64,000 bases of DNA from Antedon mediterranea (Eukaryota > Echinodermata > Crinoidea > Comatulida > Antedonidae), in contig NC_092676.1 in the NCBI RefSeq assembly GCF_964355755.1, positions 16,784,288 to 16,848,287 on the forward strand, read 5' to 3'. The notes below the pieces were generated by a model. It ran no database searches, was not told the DNA's origin, and saw only the letters and a list, made by a program, of their open reading frames with translations. Positions 46,024 through 56,372 of the stretch are shown piece by piece (within the stretch, counting starts at the first letter, position 1; every line of letters starts with the position of its first letter). The position numbers were made by a program, and so were the translations under genes.

Positions 46024-48282
46024 TTAACCCACTCCTAGTCTATAAAACTTAATTACACCATAATAACATACAACATAATTATTAATGAAAACTAATAATG
46101 AACCAACAATATTCATGTCAATTTGTCGGAATGGTTCACTAATTATTGGCATAGGAATCATCTGGGCCTTCAATTTAGTTTTATACTTTGAAGTTTTCTG
46201 ACAATTTTCACAAGTGTTACAATATTCGGTCACATCCTTTCTAATACCAGGCCAAAAGAATCTCTGCTTTATCCTATCTAATGTCTTTTTCCTACCTAAA
46301 TGACCTGCCAAAGGAATATCATGTGAGACTTTCAATACACTATTACGGCAAGGGTATGGAACTACTAATTGCTCTATTGGTTCTGTTTGGTGTTTAGTGA
46401 AAACCTGCCTAAATAAAATTCCATCCTTACAGACTATCTTTATAGTGTCATCATCCTTCTGTACTAACATCTGTTCTCGAAGTGAAATTAAAGTTCTATC
46501 CTTAACCTGATAATCCTTAATTTTATCTCTGCCAATATCTAAAATGTCTAATTCATTATCTTGGCTAGATTGAGCTTCCTTTGTTTTTGCAAACTCTTTC
46601 CTAACTTTTCGTTTCTCACTTCTGGTTTTATGAACTTTTTCCTTGGGAGGGTTGTTACTGAGTAGTTGGCCATCTAAATGTCCAAATTCTTCTTGAAAAT
46701 TAACCACATCATCTAACTGATGTGAAATAACCCCAGAAGCTTTTTCCGACTTTAATTCGTTTTCCTCTCTTAGTTTTTCTTTTCTAGCATGATCTCTAGT
46801 GGCAACAAAACTATGCCTATCATGATTCTTATCCCTCTTCCCTAATAAGTCTCCAAATTTAGGAAAGTCCCTACCAAGAATTACATCTCTTGGTAAATCG
46901 CTGCAAACGCCAACCAACAAATTATGGTCTTCGTTATTAATCTTAATATTGACGAATGCAGTAGGATAGGCTTGGACATGGTCATGGACGCACCTGCATG
47001 TAATTTTAGCTTGCTCCGCGCGATTAATTTTCTTAGCCGCTACTAAATCAGAATGAACAAGTGTCATATCACATCCAGAGTCTATCAAAATTTCACAATC
47101 ACATCCTTCAACTAGGCCTCTACAAATGTAAGGTGTACATGGTTTTGAAACAGTATCTGTCTTTGTCGACAAAAAGCCATCCTTACTTCGACAAAATCGT
47201 TCTATGTGGCCTACTTTTTTGCACCGTCTACAAACGAGAGGTTGTCTAGCGTCAGATTGTGATTTATGAAAGTTATCAGGGGGATTATTATTACCCTTAC
47301 TGTCAACTTCAGGAGTGCCTTTCACTGTTTTCTCCTGGTTGTTTCTATTTTCGTGTTTTCTATTTTGAAACTTTTTCTCAAAATCGATACCTTTTCTAGC
47401 TTGAAAATAATTATCTGCTAATTCTGCAGCATTTAATCCAGAATCTGGTTTATGTTCTTTAACCCAAATTTGTACCCCTGTGGGCATAATATCTATCAAT
47501 TGCTCTAAAATAACAATTTCAGCTAAATCATCTTTGCTTTTATCAGCAGGCCTAGCCCACTTAGTAAATAAGTCTTTCAACCTAACATACATTTCTCTAT
47601 AACTTTCTTCACTTTTCTTTTTAATTGACCTAAACCTTTGTCTATATGTCTCTTCAGTTATGTCATACCTTTGTAATATTGCTTTCTTCACTATGTCGTA
47701 CTGGTTACTTTCTGTCACTGGTAGTGATGCATAGGCTGCTCTTGCTTTGCCTGTCAAATGTGGTATCAGTTTTACTACCCAGTGTTCTTTTCGCCACTCA
47801 TAGGTGTTAGCAATTCGTTCAAACGTAGTGAGATAATTTTCAATATCATCACTATCAGAAAGTTTTGCAATCTGAACTTCCTTCAATCTCATTATATCTT
47901 TTAATCGTTTCTCCTCACTGTCCTTTTGCTTATCCATTAACGCCATTACCAATGCTTGCTGTTTCTCTATATCGTCCCTACGTAAACGTTCTTGTTTTTC
48001 CATATCTTCTTTGCGTTGTTCCATCATCTGCTGCATCATAAGATTCTGTTGTTGCATTTGTTGCTGCATCATTAGATTCTGCTGTTGTATTTGTTGCTGC
48101 ATCAACAACAAAACATCTTTTGAAGATGAGTCAGCCCCTGTAGGGTTATGTCCACTGGTTGGTACAGACTCTTCTGCCTGTTGTTCAGGTTGTAATGACT
48201 GAACCGATTCTACCTCAGAATCAGATTCATCGCCGCCGCTGTATTCTCTACCGGATCTTGTTGTTGATTGTTTATCAGCCAT
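46024..48282 (-). CDS. Chimeric Gag-protease-integrase-head polyprotein, no reverse transcriptase
   Basis: 752 codons from ATG 48282-48280. Residues 56-135 form a Gln/Met- then Lys/Glu-rich coiled-coil-like stretch. Residues about 140-300 are a SCAN-like capsid region (YLTTFERIA, LTGKARAAYASL, YRQRFR, EIVILEQLIDIMP). Residues 351-364 are a CCHC knuckle (CRRCKKVGHIERFC) and 400-410 the retropepsin core (IDSGCDMTLVH). A lysine-rich linker follows. Residues 654-691 are the integrase H2C2 head (H654, H661, C688, C691) with the GHLGRKKTLDRIKQRFFWPG signature. At about residue 728 the integrase core breaks off into an unrelated 25-residue end. No YxDD, RNase H or D,D-35-E residues exist. It could still form particles, process itself and package RNA. 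Frame and domains are intact, suggesting it is used in trans. Confidence 0.9.
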   Translation of the reverse strand: MADKQSTTRSGREYSGGDESDSEVESVQSLQPEQQAEESVPTSGHNPTGADSSSKDVLLLMQQQIQQQNLMMQQQMQQQNLMMQQMMEQRKEDMEKQERLRRDDIEKQQALVMALMDKQKDSEEKRLKDIMRLKEVQIAKLSDSDDIENYLTTFERIANTYEWRKEHWVVKLIPHLTGKARAAYASLPVTESNQYDIVKKAILQRYDITEETYRQRFRSIKKKSEESYREMYVRLKDLFTKWARPADKSKDDLAEIVILEQLIDIMPTGVQIWVKEHKPDSGLNAAELADNYFQARKGIDFEKKFQNRKHENRNNQEKTVKGTPEVDSKGNNNPPDNFHKSQSDARQPLVCRRCKKVGHIERFCRSKDGFLSTKTDTVSKPCTPYICRGLVEGCDCEILIDSGCDMTLVHSDLVAAKKINRAEQAKITCRCVHDHVQAYPTAFVNIKINNEDHNLLVGVCSDLPRDVILGRDFPKFGDLLGKRDKNHDRHSFVATRDHARKEKLREENELKSEKASGVISHQLDDVVNFQEEFGHLDGQLLSNNPPKEKVHKTRSEKRKVRKEFAKTKEAQSSQDNELDILDIGRDKIKDYQVKDRTLISLREQMLVQKDDDTIKIVCKDGILFRQVFTKHQTEPIEQLVVPYPCRNSVLKVSHDIPLAGHLGRKKTLDRIKQRFFWPGIRKDVTEYCNTCENCQKTSKYKTKLKAQMIPMPIISEPFRQIDMNIVGSLLVFINNYVVCYYGVIKFYRLGVG

Positions 48283-48597
48283 ATTTTAAATCTGGATGAG
48301 GGTCTTGTTACTAGTTAATCGTAGTTACCGAGACGTTCACAAGTCTACTGTTCCAAATAAATAATGTACTGTTCTTAAAACAATGTTTGTGTACTTACGA
48401 TTAAACAAAACGTAGCACTACGGCTTCCGTAAAATATCACCGTATCGTAAGTACCGCTTCCTCAAAATATCAATAGAAGTACAGTTGATCCTAAAACAGC
48501 CACCAATCTATGGCAAAATACAGTAGATCAAACTGCTACCACAAAATATCACAACCGTAGATAAATACACAGTTAAGTCGAACAGTAGATCGAAATA

Positions 48598-48610
48598 ACC
48601 GCTGCCACCA
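48598..48610 (-). other. Second, inner copy of the primer-site motif
   Basis: tggtggcagcggt on the minus strand, 26 bases inside the first primer site, within a duplicated block (aatttggtggcagcgg). Confidence 0.6.
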
Positions 48611-48622
48611 AATTAGGCTGAA

Positions 48623-48636
48623 CACCGCTGCCACCA
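48623..48636 (-). other. Primer-binding site for tRNA-Leu
   Basis: tggtggcagcggtg on the minus strand, five bases inside the 5' LTR, is complementary to the 3' end of a leucine tRNA (..CACCGCTGCCACCA). Confidence 0.75.
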
Positions 48637-48641
48637 AATTA

Positions 48642-49100
48642 TGTCACGAACTCCTCTCACGTATGTTTCCGAGCGGTTGAAAATACTTTAGGAACTCCCT
48701 TGTGACATAAAAGTATACACACAAAATCCACAAAGTTGTAAAATAACTCAAAACAAAGCTTTAATTTCAATCAACTTCAACTTTTAACAATCCAGTAAGC
48801 ACTTTAAACAACAGCTTCACAATAACTTTACAATATAACATCCAACCTCTAATCCAACCTCTAATCCAACAACCTTACAATAGTTTACAACCCTTTATAT
48901 ACAAGATGCTCCTATCCTTCTAGATCATTCTTTATACTTCTCATTATTACATGATTACAGTTTCTATTAATAGCACTTCTGGAATGTTCTTGATTGTTCT
49001 TATTAATTATACATGGTTTATTAAATCAAAACATCTTATTCTAGAATGTTCATGTAAATACTATGTTACTCTATATGTTAGGGAATGGTAATTTATTACA
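48642..49100 (-). repeat. 5' LTR
   Basis: 459 bp, same sequence as the 3' LTR, exactly 3150 bases away, bordered by CGGAC at 49101. Confidence 0.95.
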
Positions 49101-49172
49101 CGGACCGACAGACAAACAGACCGACAGACAGACAGACCGACAGACAGACGGACCGACCGACATAGTGAACTA
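49101..49172. repeat. GACA/GACC microsatellite, right remnant of the split repeat
   Basis: cggaccgacagacaaacag and further GACA/GACC units lead to gaccgaccgacatagtgaac. It continues the fragment at 45433-45491 once the LTR element is removed. Confidence 0.85.
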
Positions 49173-49235
49173 TACTGACCGAAATTACTGAACATGTTTA
49201 AAAATGTTGAAATGTTTAAAAACATTTATATTTTT

Positions 49236-49835
49236 TTAATTTACACGTGCGTAGCCTGTCACTTTTGACGTGCTCGTATAACGTAATTTCGAGTTGAAAA
49301 GTAAGTCAAGAAAACAGAAATCGGGCAAAAAGAGTGCGCAATAACATTGCAGTGCGCGCGCAAAAATCTGCGCACTCATGGCAATTTTGTAAACGCTTAA
49401 AATTGCCTGAAACGTACTCTTATTTCATCGAAAATAAATTTTGAAAATGTTAAGCGCGCGTACGCATGCGTTACATGCGCTACGCACGTAATTGTATTGC
49501 CATATGATGATTTATGCCCTGAAATTTATGAGTACCAAATTTTATTTAATTGTGATTCATGGTTGTTAAGATATGATTACAAACGTGATTTCGTTAAATC
49601 GTGCGTAGACCGCGTAATTTTTTATTGCGCACCGTGAAAACATAACCACATCGATTCCTGGCCATAAGGAATATTCTGTGAAAAATTGACTTAGCTAGAT
49701 TAAACTGATATCAAGATAAGGTCATAAAGCGATAAAACGCATAGTGATACCGGACCGACAGACAGACAGACAGACCGACAGACAGACCGACCGACCGACA
49801 TAGTGAACTATAAAGTCGCTTCCACGCGACTAAAA
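49236..49835. repeat. Long dispersed repeat ending in a GACA/GACC microsatellite
   Basis: The element holds CpG-rich alternating stretches (gtgcgcgcgcaaaaatctgc, aagcgcgcgtacgcatgcg), then gcatagtgataccggaccg, (gaca)n(gacc)n and the end gacatagtgaactataaagt followed by the small hairpin cgcttccacgcg. The same end occurs at 45481-49172 and, shortened, at 24150 and 31945. No coding frame. Much richer in CpG than its surroundings, so probably younger than they are. Confidence 0.75.
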
Positions 49836-49849
49836 ACACGGTGTTTATT

Positions 49850-52800
49850 GTTTGATATTCACTCCTTTAATATGAATAGTATACTAGCGTTGTGTTGGTC
49901 TCTTTGATATGCGCAATGACTAAGTACTTGTGCGCATGTCTCGAAAGCACATGTGAATAAGTTTGCTTTTATTTACATTATAGGCCTATCTCAAAGAATA
50001 AATTGTATGAGGGGAAGGGGTGGTGTGAGAGGTCTGACGTGTTTATTAAGTAGGAACAATGTATTGGCAGATTCTGTTAAAATTAATTACCAATAATTAT
50101 ACTTGTTGGTAGATAATAATAAGACAATGATAATAATAAATCAAATTTAATACCAAATGTCGTCTGGTGGTGATACTATATTTAGATTATTTGCAAACAA
50201 TAATGAACAATATACCACAAATAAAATTCATGACAAGAATGCAAATTGACACGTAATTCATTAAAGCTGGCTACTAATTGCTTTTAGTCGTTCTTCATTG
50301 TGTATAATTTATTCAAAATTGTCGTCTTTTTGTTTCAAGGTGTTGAGGTAACCTTTGTCAGAATAATGCGTTGATCGCGTTTGTTTAAAAAAAATATCGG
50401 TAAACATTTAAATATTATTATAACCTTTGAGTGTGTTTATGATAATATCTTGTTTAAATATAAATAATATGTTCTGTATGTCATTTATTTATGTTCAATT
50501 TACATCTAGAATTGTATTTATTCGGTGTAAGATATTTATATACAATATATCTGAAGACGAACCTTTACCAAATTATGAAATCGTTAACGTAAATTAACAA
50601 ATTGAAATTCAAAACATTGCTTGTTGGTGTATCCTTGCTACAATCTGATAATAATAGTTTCCTCGCTTTTATATTCGAGCAATACACGGAAATAAACTGC
50701 ATTATGTTTTAATAATACACCCAAAAACGTACACGCTTGCATGGTATTACTTCCGTACGTTGTTAATAAATGTAAAATACAGACAAAAAAGTGGATATTA
50801 TTCTATTTATGTTATTTTGTCTATAATTCATAAATCTGGAAACTGGCCTACCTAAGCGTAGGCCTATATACTCACTATCTAATCGTTCCTCCATGATCGT
50901 ATTGAAAATTGAGGTAATAATATAAGGAAATCATCTGGAATGAGATACGTATGTCTAAGCTATCCATAAAAATAAAACATAGCCCTACCTGTTTGCTCTG
51001 TATTGACATTAATCGTCGTGTAATAAATGTTACGTATAGCCCCAACATCCATACCTGGCTGGTTAAAAAAGATATTCGAATATTTAATCAGAATTGCTTA
51101 TTCAAAAACAATCCGTAGCGCCTCTGTGTATTACTATCACGTGAATATTATATCAACGATGCCACAATTCACATAATGAACGCGTATACGATCGATGTAC
51201 ACGGTGAACAGAAAGAATATAATTAAATACCTTAAGACTAATTATATCCGGTTCACGACAAGTGGAGGCCACAAAACTATCTCCCGAATATCGACCAGAA
51301 ATATAAATAATATTTATCTGAACAGAAATATCAGTCATCGGCGTGTGATCCGTCATTCAGACAATTCAATTTTGCGTAAATTGCATGGCATCGATTACGT
51401 ACTTAACAATACGTATACCATGGCAAATTCAATTCATATTTAACATAATAACTCCTTGACTAAATGCAGCGATGCTTAAAACGTCTTGAACACACTGTAA
51501 CCCGTTGGCTATGCTGTAGTTTTAACGATGTTTCGAAGTCATACACAATAATTTATGGATACAGAAGCTAGCGTTGGTAAAAACCTTTATGTATTCATAA
51601 TATAAATGCGCACAATATCAACTAAGTTACATTACGGACGTAAATGTGGATTTCAAAACATTATGCTCCATGATGGTATAGGTACAGCGGCTGGTACGTG
51701 ATATCTATTGGGAAATGTAATGTAAATCTGAAAAATATAGACCAGGTTGAACACAGAATTCCAACAATCCAAAGTAGGAAACAACGGTGATTACGCATGC
51801 TCAGTAATAAAAAAAAAAGCGTACATTAAAAATAAAAATCTGCACATGAATGAGTCATCGCTGAGTTCTGGCGAATAACATCATCATTAATCATGTGTTG
51901 AAGAAGAAAGTACATGCTTATTGTACTATGTCATAGATTCGGAACTACATTTGTATAGCCTATTAAACAAAAACCATTTCTACACTTTTCTTTGGTCATG
52001 ATATAAATATTCTTGACCGTACCCGTGTTTTAATGTGCAATTGTAATCAATTAATCCGCCACGTCTAGAACTAGATCGAATGTCAAACCCTAGGTCTTTG
52101 AGAAAGACTAGATTTGAGTTGTCATTTGTCACTGATTTTCTTGCAAACAAACAAAGAAGCGAAAGACAAAATACCGATTGGCAACCGTAAATCAGAAATA
52201 AGGTTATGTTTCGTAAACGATTATAACGTCCAAATTAATTACAAATGACGTCACTGTTAATTTGAACCGTTATTCTAACCGATAAACCGAATAATATCAA
52301 TACGTCAAGACGACAACATAGTGAAGTTGAATCATCACTTCTAACAGCATGCGTTCATACACATAAACAGCTATTAGTTATCAATAGGTTTTCCTGTTTA
52401 TAAACATAACCTAATTACTTTTACGCCTGATGAATTTGTCAACATTTCGTTCATTTTTCATGCAATGCAAATAATATGTACATGATAATTAACGTGTAAA
52501 TAATTGTCAACCGGTATTGAGGAAGTTCACAAGTTGAAAAAAGTATAATTGTATTAATTTTCTTGTTGAGTTATACTATATGTATATTATTGATGTCCTC
52601 CATGATATAATTAAGGTTCCACCAGGAAAGAGTAAACAATTTGTTAATCGGGGCCGGGTGTGTGTGCAGGGGTGGGGAAATGGGTTTCTAAACAAAATAA
52701 TGTATATCAAGCTATAAATAGCGTTTTTACAAAACAATTTGGGCATTGGAATCTACTGTAGGCCTATATGTAAACAATGGGCAATGAAGTTGTCACTGCA

Positions 52801-54985
52801 ATTATGGGCATGTCGGGTACTTTCCAGGCCAATTCATTTTCGTTTTTCGCTAAGGTCGTGAGTAGAGCCTTTTCGTTAAAATCCCGCAATGATTCGACTT
52901 AATTGGTAAAATAAAAAACATGTTGAAATACATGGCGTTCCATACGTATAATACTTGAGCTAGAATCATCGTCTAGGCAAACACAGCAATGTCACGTGTT
53001 TTGAATTTATAGCGCATACAATTATCCGATTGACTAGTAGTCGCATTTGATTGGATAATCACTCGAAAATATTTTAATATGCATGTTTAAAAATGTCTAA
53101 AATTCATCAACTAAGATGATGCGCATAATTATTATTCTATTGTTTATGGCTGTATGCTTTTGAATGTTTTAAAGAAGAAAATCGTCGAATATATACATAT
53201 CATCTTTGGTCAGTCGCTTCACTTAAATTCTAACGTTATTTCTAATCAATCGATCGATTAAATAAACACGCAAGGAATGAATTCGAAATGTTGATATAAG
53301 CAAAGGTTATGAGTTTGCATTTGTTTAGGGGCGGTACAGATATCAATTAAATAATTTCAATTGCATTCTTGAAAGAGTTCATTCTGGTGGTCATGATGAG
53401 CCAATAATGATGATTTTTTGTTCTTCTTTTTTGTGGTTTAACTTATCTTATACGATATAACAAAATACATTGATTGAATCGATGTTGAACCTTATATATT
53501 TTACAAATCATTTGAATATGTAATTTCTAATTAATTATAATCAACTATTAATCATAATTTAACGGGATTATTTTGAATTATGCTTGTCAAAATGGTAGCA
53601 TCTTATAACATCGTTCAATCGCTTAAATATTATTGATTCACAATTATAATTATTATTGACTTTGTCGTCACTTAGAAAATCATCAACTACTTGTTTGAAC
53701 GCGCTTCAATGATCAATATTCATATCGCTCACTTAACAGTGTGAATAATGCGTTCGATTTTACAAATGTAAGTAATTTAATTTGTTTTATAAATAATAAT
53801 GTGTTGTAATTACATAAATATACAACAATAAGTAAGTACTTTATGTATTATAATTAAAATAGACTCAGATTGTGTAAAAAAATTAAATTAGAATATTCAA
53901 ACACAAAGTTTATAAAATGTCAATTACTCGTAATATAGATCTGGAGCGTTGATTATTCGCAAGCGCGGTTTTGTTAGCGTATTCATTCATTCATTTCATT
54001 TATTTACACAAAGCAAAATTCAAAATATGTTAACAAAATATGAATCAAATTAATAGTTACCTTGTATCTGGAGAAACTAAAATAAGCTCAGGGAGCTTTA
54101 AGAAAGGTTCCACCAGGAAAAAGTTTTTATAAAAAATTCGGATCAAATGTTCATAGACAGAGACAAACAGAGGTTACAGCCGGTACATACACTACGCAAG
54201 TATGGACGAAGACAGACAAACATACAAATAAATAAGGGTAAAAGAGTATCATCAGTCTTCGATGATGTAATACGGAAATCATGGTGAATGTTTCTATTTT
54301 TATGCTGGCTGACGGGCTATATCGTATGTGTTTCACCCCTACCACCATTGTGTTACCTGCTCTGTTTATTCTAATTTAGGCCTAAATGGGAGGTGGAAAT
54401 ACGCTCAAGTTTCATGATTATCAATTGCTTTCTGAGTAGGCCCTATTTCTGTTTGTATTATCCAATTTTATTTATTTTGCATTATCATTACTTAAATAAC
54501 AATCTTTATTTGTTTTCATCACTGCTGCATACAAAACATAGATTCTTCCACTTTTAGTATCTGTTCTAACTTTTATTTTACTTCATACTTTATTCCAGAA
54601 CAAATCAAATATAATAGATGACGTCTATTCCTTGATTGTTTGATGTGATATAATTGTACATATTCTTGTCTGAAGGCAATATAGCACTTTCTTTCATTTG
54701 TATGCACAGTCAGACTACAAGTCGACTTACGTAATATTAAATGCCCTATAATTTGCATATGAACGGCGCAGGTGTTGTTTTAATGCCATTAATCATTTCG
54801 ATTTAAGCATTGATGTATAACTTTGTTTAGTACAGTTAACTCTCCCAAAGTAAACTTTGATATGAAATATAATATGAAATAATATGAAATTTTGAAATAC
54901 TGAACAATAAAACCTTTTATTACCTGTCAACAAAAAGCTTAGTAGTCTAATAAAATGACAACCGTATTAATGAGATGAAAATCAA
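49850..54985. other. Long stretch with no recognised gene
   Basis: Short open frames near 51153-51443 lie on both strands over the same bases and have no splice context or family resemblance. No RNA gene or named repeat could be supported. Confidence 0.45.
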
Positions 54986-54991
54986 TAGGCC

Positions 54992-55131
54992 TACCGTAAA
55001 TCCTCGAAACGATGCCCGCGGACTTCTTCTTTTTTTTTTCTTGGGTGGGTTTCTTTTCGAGATGGGTTTCTTATTTTTATTTTTTTTCGAGATTAATTTT
55101 GTAAACTACTTCTTTTCGAGGTTTTACGGTA
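54992..55131. mobile_element. Short inverted-end element with a T-rich centre
   Basis: taccgtaaatcctcgaa at the left is inverted at the right as ttcgaggttttacggta. The centre repeats tttcttttcgag. Probable MITE or decayed retroelement pair. Confidence 0.6.
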
Positions 55132-55134
55132 AAT

Positions 55135-56370
55135 TGTATTTGTTATTTTTGTAAAGTTCAGCCTGTACACCGGGGTTTGTCATATGATGTTAGTTGTTGT
55201 TATGTGGTTCTGTCTATTGATTGTTATTCCAATTCATGTTTCAATACATGACTACGGTCTAAAAGCTTCTAAATCTCACAATCTAATGGTCAGACGTGTT
55301 TTGGCCTAGGATACTAAAATTAGTGTAGTCAAACAATTTTGTTTTAACAAATCACATAACTTTTTAAATTGATCAATTTCATTTCAGACGTGACATATTA
55401 TATTAAATCACTAATTAATAATGTTTATTATTTAATCTCTATCAATGTGAAGTTACTCTAAAACAAAAATACAAGCAAATAAATAACACACTGTAAAATA
55501 TAAAGAAAATAAACATCTAAACCGCTTTGAAATAATTGTGTAAATACGTGATTGTTACAGTATAGTACTGTAATGATGCATACTGTTTAGCTTATATTAT
55601 ATAATTATTGCAAAGAACCTTGTGATGTGAAAAATAGTGATTTATATATCATGTATTAGCCTACCATGTAAATTTCGACACTAAGACAAAATTTAAAAAC
55701 TGAAACAATAGGTTTTACGAGATAAACCGCACACTGTAAAATTAAAGCCAACATACTTGTTGTCTACATCAATTTGAATGTACTGTCAATAATGATAATA
55801 GTGAGCTTTCGATTTGCAACCATACCACCTACGTAATGTTGAATTGTGTGCGTGTTCGTGTGTCCTCGCTTCTCATCTCGACATAGGTTTGGTGTTTTTC
55901 TAGGTCCAGGCAACAAACGGCGACACATTAATTAGCCTGACCTCAGGTAATTGGTTGTGTCGTTGTTCACATGACATAGTACCCACTTACTAAACTATGC
56001 ATTTCGATGTATTATTTTGTGATGTCTGTGTTCTACCCCATCCAAAAAAGGCATGTCTGTGATAACAAGCAGAAAGTTGTCACCTGAACCTATGGAATCG
56101 AATAAATTGGCTCCGACAACGCTCCCATGTAGTAATTTCATAAGACCTCATAGGTCCAGGTCGTCGCAAACTCGAAGGCTTCTCAGTTTGGTTCTCATTA
56201 CTAAAGAACGCAACAGAACGTGAACACTACGCAAGCGAGTAGACCAATTTTGCGCCCTATTCAACATCTAAGGACAAACGTATTGATAAATAAACTCTAT
56301 AAAATGTTTTTTTCTAAAATGATAAACAACTATATAATAGATAAATGTAATTATTATTATTTCAAATTCT
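55135..56370. other. Stretch with no recognised gene
   Basis: 3' side of the adhesion GPCR gene. Around 56185-56260 (ttggttctcattactaaag, aacgcaacagaacgtgaac, acgcaagcgagtagaccaat) is a decayed half of the TTAA-type MITE family. Confidence 0.45.
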
Positions 56371-56372
56371 TC

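Larger units (their letters stand above)
45492..49100 (-). mobile_element. Recent non-autonomous LTR retrotransposon (Ty3/gypsy-like), complete with LTRs
   Basis: 3609 bp, read on the minus strand. The two 459-bp LTRs (45492-45950, 48642-49100) looked identical base for base when compared by eye, start TG and end CA. The element is flanked by a perfect 5-bp duplication CGGAC (45487-45491, 49101-49105). A tRNA-Leu-type primer site and a polypurine tract are in place. The single internal ORF joins Gag, protease and the integrase zinc-binding head, while reverse transcriptase, RNase H and the integrase catalytic core are absent. Identical LTRs imply a very recent insertion, so enzymes must have come from a related full element elsewhere. 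Confidence 0.95.

Noticed and set aside
48011-48202. Cys-rich plus-strand frame (RFCCCICCCI repeats)
   Set aside because: Antisense shadow of the Gln/Met-rich part of the Gag frame.
46024-48282. Domesticated single-copy Gag-like host gene
   Set aside because: Identical LTRs, target duplication, primer site and polypurine tract show a mobile insertion, not a domesticated gene.
51153-51443. Overlapping frames on both strands, read as a possible gene
   Set aside because: No ATG context, splice sites or family likeness; overlapping open frames are expected by chance in such sequence.
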